Positions 39,725-50,934 of a stretch of 64,000 bases of DNA are shown here, piece after piece. The position numbers were made by a program, and so were the translations under genes. Location of the stretch: contig JAPNXP010000010.1 of the NCBI GenBank assembly GCA_028753945.1, positions 2,979,042 through 3,043,041 of the forward strand. Reading direction: 5' to 3'. The notes under the pieces are model-generated. The model worked only from the letters and a program-made list of their open reading frames with translations, was not told the origin of the DNA and searched no databases. Each line of letters starts with the position of its first letter. Positions within the stretch are counted from its first letter, which is position 1. The stretch comes from Hexactinellida sp. DTS-2022 (lineage: Eukaryota; Porifera; Hexactinellida).

Positions 39725-42460
39725 CTAACTGTACACATCGCAATTAATACAATTTGATTTCCAGATAGCAATATCATCATCATTTTCCATGTATATCAAG
39801 GTGAGTTCTACTAATAACCTTCTAGAGGGACCGTCTACAAGCAAAGTCAACAGCTGATTATTATTTTCTATTGCAATCATTATCTTCCATAAAGTTATAA
39901 CTGAAGTAAGAAGAGGCTCGGACGAATACTTAAGTCCGACACGATCTGTTAATTTGTAAGAGCTTAAACTCAGTATGTGATTCAACATCAAAAACAAATC
40001 CTTTATCATAAGTTAAAGTATCAGTGCCACATGGCATTCCGGAGATATTATTAAGAACTTATGGACCGTATAACCTGCGATAAAAGCTTACGACTGAAGG
40101 ATTTGTTGAGAGCATTCAATGGATGATAGATCGCCAATTTCATCAAGAAAAGGCATTACAGCTATTCCATCATCACTAGATGTATCAGAGGGGGTAGAAA
40201 AATACTTTACAAATGTCTGAATCGTTTGGAAAACGTCTTGTTGGTCTGCAAACATGTTTAATATACTAGAAAGTTTAAGACGACGCTCGGTTTCAAGAAT
40301 CTGAAGGTAAGAAATATGGTAATTCGAACCCGACATCATACGGTAGAGTCCAAAATGGTGTTCCAACGGGTAAGTTTGTAAAAAGGATGATAATACAAAA
40401 GAAAAGCCAGTTTTCAGTTAGATGGTAAGTTATAAGTGGTAAGGCAGTACAGGCGTGTCTAAAACTAGTATACGTTTGCTTACTCAATTTACCCGTTTTG
40501 TCAGGTAAATCCTGCCAAGCATCTAGCCAAAATACTATACGTGTCAAAAATAAAAATCGTTCATCGTTTAAGATCAAAGGACTTGAGAGGCTATCATTTA
40601 AACAGGTCCCTTTGAACGGCGTATTGATATTGAATATTTTCCAAAGAGTAAGAAGGATACTTACGAAACTATATGTATTATTACGATACTCCGGACGACT
40701 TTCATTTTGGATTTCAAGAGCAGATAGTGTAAGTTCGTTAACAAACTTCAAAACCAATTTGACATTTTGTCTTTCTAAACTAGATGGAAAACAAGCTTTT
40801 ACAGTCAAGTGAGGGACTAGTTTTGCCAAACTGTATCGTTCAGAATTGTAGAGAAGGAGTACATATTGAAAGGAAGCAGAATGGACACTACGGGGGTAGC
40901 TCCATTTATCAATGTCAATATGTTCAAAATTTGGAAAACGAAATGTTTTATCAAAAGTTTTCTGACTTAACCAATTATTGCGTATACTTTTCAATATATG
41001 GACAAAATCAAATGTAAGGAAGAGAGGTCTATTTTCATCAAAAGGGTGGGGTACTCTAGTTTCCAGCTTTCCACTAAGAGAAAACAATTTAAACAAGTTT
41101 ACATTCAATGGGTAGTTATCGGTAGAAATCAATTGGACCTTTAAACCACAATGCTCAATGTCGATTATACAAGATTTGATAGTGGGAAAGATTTTTTTAG
41201 CTGATATAGTTGCACATGGTGACAAACGGGTAATACAAGACCATTTCCTAGGCAAACTAGACACCATAATCGCGAATACAGTTTTCGTCGTATCCTCAGG
41301 GTTCAAATTTGGTGCAAATATTTTCCCGCCTTTATAAGCAATATCAGATTTAACATGGATTTCATCCATTTGAATGATTATATTTTTCCCTCGGAACTAA
41401 AGCAAGATGTAGCCTGGGTGAGATAAGTGCAAAAATCACTTTCAAGACCGAAGGAAGAATACAACTTATCTAATGTATGGACATGTGGTAGAGTAATACA
41501 TTCTAAACCCTGAAGATAGATATAATAAGATGGAGAAATGAGATGAGTCTTAATGGACATAATTTGTGTTATTATATTGTATCTTCGCCTGTTTTTAGGA
41601 ATAAATGTATTATCTAATTGACAGAGGATAAATTGAAGCTTAGATAAATCTGAAGAATTGTATGTAGGTCCGTCGATACGCGCTAAATCATCAATAACAT
41701 TATTTAAATGTTTTTTGCCAAGAGGAATATTGTATTAATGTGAGTTACAACTAGAATCAGAGACAGATTTTAAGGAGATTTCATGCAGTATAGATTCAAT
41801 TTGTCGAATATCATTAATTGAATTTACCGAAAGGGGACTAATTTGTACATGGAACCAGGCGGATACAGATAAAAATTATTTACTTCCAGATATAAATCGA
41901 CAGAAACAGTCCTATCAACCATATTGGGTTGAATGAACCTAGTATTATGATTATCAGGATGCCATACTAACCAATTATCAGGTAATGCAATCAAGATTAA
42001 CTTAGCTTTTAGATCCTGTAAATTTCTGATGACGTACTTATGTTTCTCCTCACTCTCAGATAGTAAGCTAAGCTGTAGTGTCTGATTCATCAATTCTTCT
42101 TCTTTCGCGTCATACGACAAGCGAGTCCGTTTGGTTGTTGTGGTTGAAGAGTAGTAGGATGGACAACCGGGAAGTAAGCAGGGAACTGCGCCGTCTCTCA
42201 ACTTGGGCTTTGCACGAGGTATTTCAGTGAAAGTTCCGTCTCCATTGGGAACCTTGTGAGAAACTTCGACATCTTCTTCTCGAAAGTGCTTCACGCATAC
42301 GTTGACTACCTTCAGGTCATCAATATCCTCTCGGTGAAGAGCCCGTATCCAAGTTTGTCTGAGTTCTGCTGGATGTTCAGGCATCCTGAATATAGGAACT
42401 CCATCATCTGGGCTGTAGTTACTTCTTCATCCGGAGGCTGAGCAACTGTTGGGCATAATG
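39725..42460 (-). pseudogene. P-element (THAP9-like) transposase, decayed, copy 2
   Basis: N-terminus at ~42,458: MPNSCSASG followed by a TGA where the second THAP cysteine should be, then NYSPDDGVPIFRMPEHP, CVKHF and GAVPCLLPGCPSYYSS, so the zinc finger is lost by one nonsense codon. The linker frame runs to 41,824. A broken stretch (41,820-41,370) precedes a 358-residue frame (41,369-40,293) with STDNYPLNVNLFKLF, FDFVHILKSIRNNWL and DERFLFLTRIVFWLD. After a frameshift near 40,375 come EHHFGLYRMMSGSNYHISYL (40,366-40,088) and DRVGLKYSSEPLLTS (40,009-39,725). The catalytic region is the longest unbroken one among the P copies here, but at least five lesions rule out function. Confidence 0.88.
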
Positions 42461-42725
42461 TAAATGAATCTGATAGTTAGAAGTGAATAGGAACAGTAAG
42501 TGGACAAGAAAATGACAAAATAAATAAAAAGAGAGGCTAATAATCAATAAAAATTTAAACTTACTATTTAGTGGGGTAGTTGTAACAAAAAAATGTGGTT
42601 CATTATAAATAGAAATATGGGTTAATATATTGTGGTTGGTTAAATATTACCATCTATTAGTACATCCCGAGTCAATAATTTCAAGGGTACTGTTAGGCCT
42701 TATATAGAGTAGGCTATGACTAGAG

Positions 42726-43687
42726 TTAAGTTAGAACTGTAAATGAACTTGCGCCAAATAGAGTCTATTGCTATATTTTACATAAGCTAGTATGAATTCA
42801 CTAATATGCATAACAGTGACCAAGAATAACTCACTTACAATTGTGAGAGTACTGATCATAAACACTATAAAATACGGGGTCATCGGGTGTAGAAAATTGA
42901 TCTGTGTATCACCTTTTAAAATTAATAACTAATAATTAACTATATATTTTAGGGCAAACCCTGTGTTCGCTATCTCATACCCCTTGAGCTCCATCTAAAT
43001 CCTTTGAGTTTTCGAAAATCGGACTAATAGTTCAGATTCTAGAGAGAACGGCTGGCAAATTTAACACTCATTATTTGGATGATTGTAGGAATTATTTTAA
43101 TATTTAATTAATATATATTATATAAAATTATAACATATAAGCACGATGTAGTCTTTGGATACGTTTGAGGTCAAAATTAATCACATGAGCCTCAAGATTT
43201 GGGTGAAAAGGTAATATTTTAAAAGGGGGTATTACAGAAGTTTTTGATTGAATCACTTTTTTAAAATTCAGCATTTATTTATGATATACACCAAACGGCT
43301 AAAAGTATTTGAACGACTATAATTTGTATTCATGCTTCCACCAGGATAATAACTATTGTAGATGATTCAACAAGGATGTTGACAAAACAATATTCAATCA
43401 ATTAGAGGGAAGTGAGCTCACAACATCCTCGGATCCCTAGTTTTATAACACGATATACATCGATACATTTCTAGCTGCAACGACTCTAATAGTTGGGGGA
43501 AAAATAACTGCTATGCTGAAAATTATATCATTATAATAAGAAATTCACAAATATAAAAATTTTCCCAGAATTATACGACTTCCAGTGTTATCATATTATT
43601 GTAAATGTACAGAATCGTAGCAACTACTTTAATAATCCAAAGGAAATAGTTAGCTAAATACTTAAGAAAAAATAACAAAAGTAACAT
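42726..43687. other. Non-coding stretch
   Basis: AT-rich sequence between P copy 2 and the exon at 43,688. I see no repeat ends or coding region. If the exon to the right is the last of its gene, part of this is its 3' region. Confidence 0.5.
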
Positions 43688-44936
43688 TTAAATACTTTTC
43701 AATAATCCCAAATTATGATAAATCGAAACAGCTGTTTTGAAAAGTTCTCTACTTGTTTGAGGAATAGTTGATGGACTAACTGTGTTTAAATTTAAATAAT
43801 TTCGAAATCCAGAAATAAATTTTCGAAATTGGATATCACTGTTCTTAATTAAACTATATTTCAGAAGACTATTCAAATTAAACAAAAGTTTTTCTCTCTC
43901 GAGAAACAAGAAATCTTCAATGAAACTTCCAAAACTAAGTTCTTCCAAATATGAACGAATTGGTATATTAGAATGAATGGGAATATCATCCAAAATTGTA
44001 TCAATACATTTCATGAATGTATCAGAGTCCAATAATGAATAACTGATTCCTAATTGAGATAACAAAGTAACTACACAATTTGAGCGATTAGAAAACTGAA
44101 GAACATCAACACTTGGACACTTAATAGCTATAACATTAGAATTTATAGCAAACTTGTTAGATACATCCGTAGATATATCTTCATCTAAGATTATACCTTG
44201 CTCTATATCGCTTAGAGAATCATAAATTTCAAACCCATCTTTTAGAATGGAAACTGGGGATAAAGATTGTGAAATTACATTTGTAGAACCAAAAGTCTTG
44301 TTTTTATGATTCTTTACATTCTTTGAAGGATTACTTACTACGAGTATGTTGTTAACACTGGATTCATTTTTTTTTTTTTTTTTTTCACTATTATCTGAAA
44401 ATTTCCGATTTTGTTTTCTTTTAAGATGTATTTTCAACGATAAATTATCAACTACTTTACAATTTTCTGAATTCGTACTTGATTGAACAACATCCACCGA
44501 TTTATCCTGATTTTCAGATTTGGTGATAATATCTGAAACATCGCGATTAAGCTGAAGTTTAGGAAATTCAATGTCAACAGATTTGTTAAGTTCAGAGTTA
44601 TGAAGATAATTAATATGCGTGTCATGATTTATAAAATAGATTCCCTCGGAATGTGATAATTCTGAACCGTTATTGGCGGGTAATTCATTTTTTGTTTCAT
44701 TTTGATGAAAAATAGTATCCTTTGGTTTCGGTTTCGGTAGAGGACAAAGATTTTCCTTAATAGTAGAATGAACAGAATTAGTATCACAATTTTCATCAGG
44801 AACATCATCCTTGGACTTTACCTTCATTATTAATCGATTTTTTTTATTGTTATTTGCTTTGGTCTTGCTTATTAAATTTGATCTTTTGGATTCAAATCGA
44901 GTACCTATGTAGACAGATATTAACATTACATCGCAT
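43688..44936 (-). CDS. Exon of unknown, probably host, gene (Lys/Ser-rich N part, helical C part)
   Basis: An open frame on the minus strand ending in TGA or TAA at 43,688. Its 5' limit is a splice acceptor, either TTTATTTTAG just before 44,936 or CTGTCTACATAG just before 44,913. The second gives a phase that matches the donor of the exon at 63,173. The first ~250 residues are polar and rich in Lys, Ser and Asn, with a poly-Lys run (EKKKKKNESS, from a T11+ tract at 44,368-44,385). The last ~150 are more hydrophobic and probably helical (CVVTLLSQLGISYSLLDSDT, LEREKLLFNLNSLLKYSL). I do not recognise the family. No transposon hallmark is present. The Lys/Ser-rich style resembles nuclear scaffold or chromatin proteins, which is only a guess. 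Confidence 0.55.
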
Positions 44937-46779
44937 CTAAAATAAATAAAGTGAGTGGTGTTCGCAAAAAAGGAATTCGAATTATGCACAAATGTGCATT
45001 CTAATCGGCGAACTCGATATTATTGGATTCGAATTTCAATAAATATTCGCTTTGGATCTAAAAATAATTTGCTCATAATAATACTGTACAGGTATTGTTA
45101 TTAGAGAAATTGTTATTTCGGGAACAGCACTGTATTGCAAAAGGCAGACTAATGAAATAACCAAAATTATGCACATAGTCCGCATAATAGTACGAACTAG
45201 AGTTAAACAACAATTGTATACATCAAAACGAATTTTCCGATTATGTTAAAGATTTTTGGAATAAAGTGTAACTAACTTTTGTCAAAATAAAGTGTAATTA
45301 TATTGTCCAAATATTCTGAATAGGCAATATATTAGAAAAAGTGTGTTTATACATTCATTATTCAGAACACTCAAGCGTCGATGGAAACATAAACTTTATT
45401 ATTTCAAATGAAGCTCTAACTCTCATACACTTTTGTCATTATGTGCCCAACCGAAAATACAACAAATCTTGAGGTGATTTGCAGTCCCCTAATTTTCAAT
45501 GATATTCATTGCCTGAAGCTGTACAGTATCAAGGTAAAAGGTAGGCCGTGTTGGAGATCAAAGACATCACCACCTGGTGAAGTATTGGCAGTGGATTGTC
45601 GAGGTGAGAAAGTGCACTTAGGAAAAAATTTAACAATAAAATACAAACAATAAAATCAATACAAATTTAATCGATGGAAAGTATATAACGTCAATCAATA
45701 GCAGTTAGGGAATCGACTAAGTCGATTACAAAATTTTGTTAGTTTGTTGCTAAATTCTCTAGAAAATGTAAATTTACAGTTTACACATCATTTATTAATT
45801 TTGCAATACTATTAATATGAGTCAATTTAAAAAAATAACAACTATTATATTCAAAACTAATTAGTAAATACAAGATAAATGGCATCGCAGTACACAGTGG
45901 CAAAATGGCAATTATGGGGTAATCCGTAATCGGTATTCACGTTAATGGAACGCATAAATGTTGCATCAGTACAGGTGGGAAATCGACTACGTAGATTCCA
46001 AAAATTTTATTAACTTTTTTCTAACTCAACTAGAAATGTGTGAAAATGACATCATCATTAATTAATTTTAATATTTTTAATATGGGTTATTGATAAATTA
46101 ATATTAATTACTGTATATTTAATGCTAATTAGTAAAATATATCATGTATAATGTGCGTAGGCATCAGTAGGGATGGTAGAGTCATGGCTCTACCAATAAA
46201 ATCTCGAGAATTAGTATTTCTATCAAACATGATGAAAATCCTCCCAAAAAGGCCCTACCTTTGATGACTCATAACCATATACATACTCTACCAATCTCTA
46301 TCCCGTGGCTACGCTCCTGTGTATTACATTGTATTAGTTGCGTTACCATAGGTTGACATATTTTATGGAAACATGAACAAAATTAATATTCCTAGGAGAG
46401 TAATACAAACAACTAGATATGTAGTACGAAATGACTAAACATGTATTGATAACTTTCAATTAGTGTATTACTATATGATGTGTCTTGTTCGCAGTTTGTA
46501 GGTTCTTTAGATACTTTTGTTGGTTTGAAACGATTTTCTACCAGCAGAGGATCGCTATTACACAATATACGGACTAATATATCACGCACATTGTCGGTAA
46601 ATGACGTCTTGTCGCCTTACATAATTGTTACAAGCTTCTAAACACTCTTCTGAAATATTGTTTAAACCGTAGCCATGATTATAAGAAAGAATGGAAATGC
46701 AATTTATGCAAGGAAGGTGTTATGCTTGCCCATGTAAACTAACTAATGATGAATTGATATGTTGCTTTGCACAATTCCT
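44937..46779. other. Non-coding stretch with a diverged duplication
   Basis: Mostly AT-rich. The short plus-strand frame at 45,441-45,653 has no recognisable motif. Two diverged copies of a ~200-bp segment lie at 45,690-45,900 and 45,955-46,165: each has GGGAA(A)TCGACTA near its start, TTCTCTAGAAAATGT or CAACTAGAAATGTGT inside, and CTAATTAGTAAA at the end. No gene supported. Confidence 0.5.
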
Positions 46780-47440
46780 CTAACTTAACACCTCCGTGTC
46801 TAGAAGGAATGTCAACGCTGACATACATCTTTCTCCAATGATTGATCTAATGAGTTTAATCGATGCTTGGACCTTAGAGTGTGATGCGATCATTGTGTGC
46901 GACCTGCATCCAGATGGTATATTAGGAGCATAAACCACTTGAAAACACAAAGATATGCATGTAAGGGAGAATCTGCTATGATGTTGATGTTGGAAGTTGG
47001 TTGATGAGTTGAAATACCTTCTCATAAACGTGTTGGTATAACAGTTATACCAACACGTTGATGAGAAGGTATTTCAAAAATTATTCCTCATTAACCTCAC
47101 GGGAAATTTCATGTGCATCTTTGACGAATCTGTTAATGGAGAATCCAGATTCAACCCATTCTAACTGCTGCTTTTACTTTGGGACTCAGTCGCAGTACAT
47201 ATGTAGAAGACATGAAGCACCTCCTGCACCATCCAATAGACCAGCCATCATAGTATCAAAAAGGGAACGAATCTGTCCACCACCTAGATTAAACCCATCC
47301 ACCATGATATGGTCAGTTTCAAGAAAATCAGAGTCTCCATTATAAATTTGGCATTGCCATAATCTTCTTTCAGAGCTATTAAACATTAAAGCAACTGGCC
47401 TGAAAGAGAAAGGCGAATTGGGAAACATATCTATACTATT
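46780..47440 (-). pseudogene. Transib/RAG1-like transposase fragment, copy B
   Basis: Minus strand from ~47,440: MFPNSPFSFRPVALMFNSSE, then MVDGFNLGGGQI, MMAGLLDGAGGASCLLHMYC. This parallels copy A at 56.1-55.9 kb (SIPNSPYCQRPIFLCAAKEN ... MAGILSGAGGASCQLCTATH). The PNS...(R/K)P..L...E and C-x2-C arrangement is the one seen in the RAG1 core after the first catalytic Asp. Below 47,045 (46,780-47,025) the similarity to copy A is unclear, and a 65-bp palindrome separates the two parts. Frames are open but short; the N-terminal half is absent, replaced by unrelated sequence from about 47,432 rightwards. Confidence 0.55.
47011..47075. repeat. 65-bp near-perfect palindrome
   Basis: Arms 47,011-47,042 and 47,044-47,075 (32 bp each, starting GAAATACCTTCTCAT) are reverse complements with one mismatch and a one-base centre. 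It lies inside the transposase fragment and puts the same MRRYF codons on both strands. Confidence 0.95.
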
Positions 47441-48837
47441 AAAACACAAACCTGTATGTGTGTGTGTATATGTGTGTGCTATATTTGTTTGTAAGTTACG
47501 AGTTGATTGAAGAAAGTGGACGGTTTCCAAATGTGATTTCTGGCATATAGGGGTAACTTTTGGCACCCGCCAACAAGTTGAGGTTTCCACTCAAAATTTG
47601 TCACATCTCGACAAGTCATGACGTCATTGTCGCATTTCGAGAAACATGAAAATTCACTTAATCGAAAATAATTCGCGCTCTCTAAGAGATAAAAATCTGA
47701 AATTTTATTAGAACATGTACACAAATGATGCGGACACGTTGGTTAAACCTGATTTCCACTATGCTTACTCATTGTCGCATTAGTTCTCGTTCGGTTATAA
47801 AGTTAATGTGTTCCAAAAGTAACTTAAGTCGATACCGTGAATTTCTGGGTGTGCTTCTTCTAGTAAAAAACGTTATAGTAGGGTCCTACTATAGTTTTAC
47901 ACTATAAGGTGCACAGTTCTAAATTTACCTCTGTCGGACTTCAGGCCGTACGCGATGGCCTAACTAGACCATTGGGAATTGAGATTTCAAATTTTGATCG
48001 AAGATAGAGAACTTTCTGGAGATGTGCACCTCTATATACGATTACTCAATTTCGTTTTCGCTCGTCAGTTAAATCGAAATTGGTGTTCTGGTCCAGTGAT
48101 TCCTTAATAATTCGAATTATCAATTGAAATTATAGAGGTTGTATTCTCCTAAGGATGTTCTTTCTATTTATTAATTAAAATGAATAGGTCGCTAAACAAC
48201 TCTAGGTTTTATTAACGAATATTTACATAAATCAGCCATCTTCTCCATATTGTAATTACTCTATAGTATACTGAATACTATAGAACATATTACATAAGCC
48301 TACTATCTGCTATTATTGATTGGTTTGTAAGTGACTATGTGTTTCATACAACTTGCAGGAATGGTAAAATAATGATTTTTTTAATAAAATCAATTTCAAA
48401 ATCAATTGATTTAAAGTTGATTTTTACTATTTGAAAATTGTAAAACCTATTGCAATCGTAGTTATTTCGACGTAATATTACAAAGTATACTTACTGCGAA
48501 ATTCACAATTGAATAGCTAATATACAATTTGAGTTTTATGTTCATTCAAATCAATGATTTAAATTTCTTAAAAAAATCAAATAAATCATAAATTTTCCTA
48601 GCCTGCATGATGATACAAGTGCAATGAAAACACTTGGAAGTTGAAACATTTTATAAGTTGATGATGATGTCAATTCTATTATTCAAAATAGCAATGTAAA
48701 TAATTTAAATGTATTCCTAATTCTATTTGTAATAATTAATCTTTAATTAATTTAAACATTTGAAGTCTTCACAATTCAAACATTAATTAAATTCTATTAC
48801 ACTAAGATTAAATGAAATTTGAATATAGAAATTCTAG
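47432..48837. other. Non-coding stretch, possible Helitron-like piece at its left
   Basis: Begins TCTATACTATTAAAACACAA followed by a (TG)n run, a style of start seen in Helitrons. A 20-bp near-palindrome (TATAGTAGG GT CCTACTATA) sits at ~47,874-47,893. I cannot confirm a CTRR end. The rest is AT-rich with several AAATCAATTGATTT-like motifs at 48,375-48,595. No gene seen. Confidence 0.35.
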
Positions 48838-49235
48838 TTAAATTAAACATTCGGGAAGTGCATTCAGAAGAAGCACACTCCCATTCCGTCTAGAGGGGCT
48901 CTTTTTAGGTTGCAATCTAAAATACGTTTTTTTAGAATTCGTTGCCATGTGTTCGGGAAAAAGTTTAAGATCAGGAAGTGTAACTAATGAAAAGCCATCT
49001 GAATCTGATCCAGAATGATCTGATAATCGCTTTTTTCGAGGATGTTTTACTGGTATGGGATTAGAATGAAATACGATATTTTCCAAAGTTTCTAAATCAT
49101 TTCTTTTTCGGGAGGATTGCCTAGATTTTTGGACAATTAATACACTATCCTCCTCCAAAAGATGGCGCTTTTCAATTAGAGTTTGCACAGATTGAGTGAT
49201 CACTCTGTCGTTAGCTACATAAGATTCATATGCGT
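48838..49235 (-). CDS. Exon of unknown, probably host, gene (basic, Ser-rich, with stop codon)
   Basis: An open frame that could start after the acceptor TTGTTTCTAATAAAG at 49,236 and ends with TAA at 48,838. It reads DAYESYVANDRVITQSVQTL, then KSRQSSRKR, HPRKKRLSDHSGSDSDGFSL and LQPKKSPSRRNGS. It is polar with several basic clusters that could be nuclear-localisation signals (HPRKKR, KKSPSRR). The acceptor phase (two bases before a codon) matches the phase-1 donor of the exon at 63,173, so it may be a last exon of that gene. Family not recognised. Exon limits are inferred from splice consensus only. Confidence 0.45.
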
Positions 49236-50934
49236 CTTTATTAGAAACAATTCACTCACACTGTGAAATTTGAAGAGCTAGTACGATTGTAATAGTAAGC
49301 AAAATCAAATAATATTATTTTAAATCATTATTCGTATCAACTTGAATGGAAATTAGTAATTCAGATGATGTTCAAAATGGGTAAATCTAAAAATCATCCG
49401 AAATTTTGACCCGCTCTATTAACTTTACCTCGAAAATATATTTGGGCGCCTTTGGGCGGGAGTAAAAAAAATCATTTGTTCGGTTTGAAAACTAGTTAAA
49501 AATCTATCAAATAATGTATAAGAATACACATACATTTTTTAAATTACCAAATAATCAAGCATAATTAAATATAGCAACGTTGGCTAACAATAGATATTTG
49601 TGGTTTTTCAGAAATTGAATTTACAAATTTTATGCATAACTTTGAGACTTTGTGTAGGCATGATATATTTAACCAAGGGAAATGACAACATTTTTCTATT
49701 CGTTCAAAATTATAGAATCGAACGAACGCATTTAAATTATCTCTCCATTGTATTATTGCAATTTATATCGCAATAGTAACAAATAATAACATGTATAAGA
49801 TGCTATTACGAAATAAATCAAATACAGCGCAACTTCTATTATTCTAACTCTTAGATCATTCCATTCCACTCGCTGATCCAAAAGTTGTTACATAAAATAG
49901 TTCAACGTAAAATTTCCTAATAGTATATGTTCTGAATATTTTGACTGGTTCTAACGAGTTGGAGTAGTACTATGAATTGATTAGACAATTATTATATAAT
50001 TAATAGCTTACCATAAGTGTGATAATATTATATAATGTATTAGATGCAGTTAATAAAGTCTTAAATTAAATTTGTAACCATGTAACTAATATCCACCAGT
50101 TGAAGTCGCTATTACACTATGTACGGAATTATATACAATGTAGTGTCGCTAAATCATGTATTCTGAACAAAATTTAAACAAACTCGCCATAAATATATCT
50201 TACATGCTTCCAAACATTATTCTGAATATTTGTAATTACGTGACCACCATGGTTGTTCGAATTAAATAACAGTATAATATAGAAATAGTATATATTATTA
50301 ATTAAAATAATAATTAACACTATTTTTAGAATAAAAGTTCATCTATGACGCTATTAAAAATGAATTCATCAATAGACGTATACTCTTAACACTCTAACCA
50401 GAAAACATAGAATAGAATCCCCCAACCTGAATCCGTTTCTAATTCAGGTAGTATACTAAGATTTTGCTTAATCCATAACCTTACCTGTCTCTTTAAATCG
50501 TTTAAAAGTTTGCGATCCCCTCTCAGTTTTAAGACTTTATAAAAGTTCGGTGCACTTGGGTATGTACAAGTATTTTAGGAACGTGAGATAGTTTTTTCAC
50601 CATAATTGACTATAATGAAGCACGAATAACTCTTTCAATTTCCACTGAATCTTATATTACTGGAATTTCAATAGCAGTCCAAACAGACTCTCTGTTGCAG
50701 GGCCGGACTACGGTAAGTTGAGGCTCATAAGATAATGACTGTCGGAGGCCCTACCCAATGAGTTTTACAGGGTTTAACTAAATCCCCAGGTAGAGGAACC
50801 AAGAAGAGTAATTTCGCTAAAAAAAAGAGGCAAATATGATAGAAAGTGGAGGAAAAAAATAAAAAAAACTGATATATTAGATTTTATTTGCTAAGACGTT
50901 TTTCTCCTTGTTTATCTATTTACTAATTTTGAGA
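49236..50934. other. Non-coding stretch
   Basis: AT-rich and without a gene. A hAT-like terminus CAGGGCCGGACTACGG starts at 50,699 (compare the right end of the 5804-6510 element), and GGAGGCCCTACCC follows 40 bases later. This may be a small relic. Confidence 0.5.

Larger units (their letters stand above)
30439..42718 (-). mobile_element. P-type element, copy 2 (TSD ACTAGAG), split by Ginger
   Basis: Left terminus CATAGCCTACTCTATATAAG starts at 30,439. The right terminus, its inverted copy, ends CTATG at 42,718. ACTAGAG is duplicated at 30,432-30,438 and 42,719-42,725. The Ginger element entered inside the left terminal repeat, only 23 bp from the end. The remaining left repeat (GGCCTAACAGTAGATGTACC, then ATGGATGCGG) resumes at 39,192. 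The element without Ginger is about 3.55 kb. Confidence 0.9.

Noticed and set aside
43688-44989. Starting the exon at the upstream Met near 44,989
   Set aside because: Codons before 44,936 overlap a good splice acceptor and a low-complexity intron-like stretch, so a spliced start is more likely.
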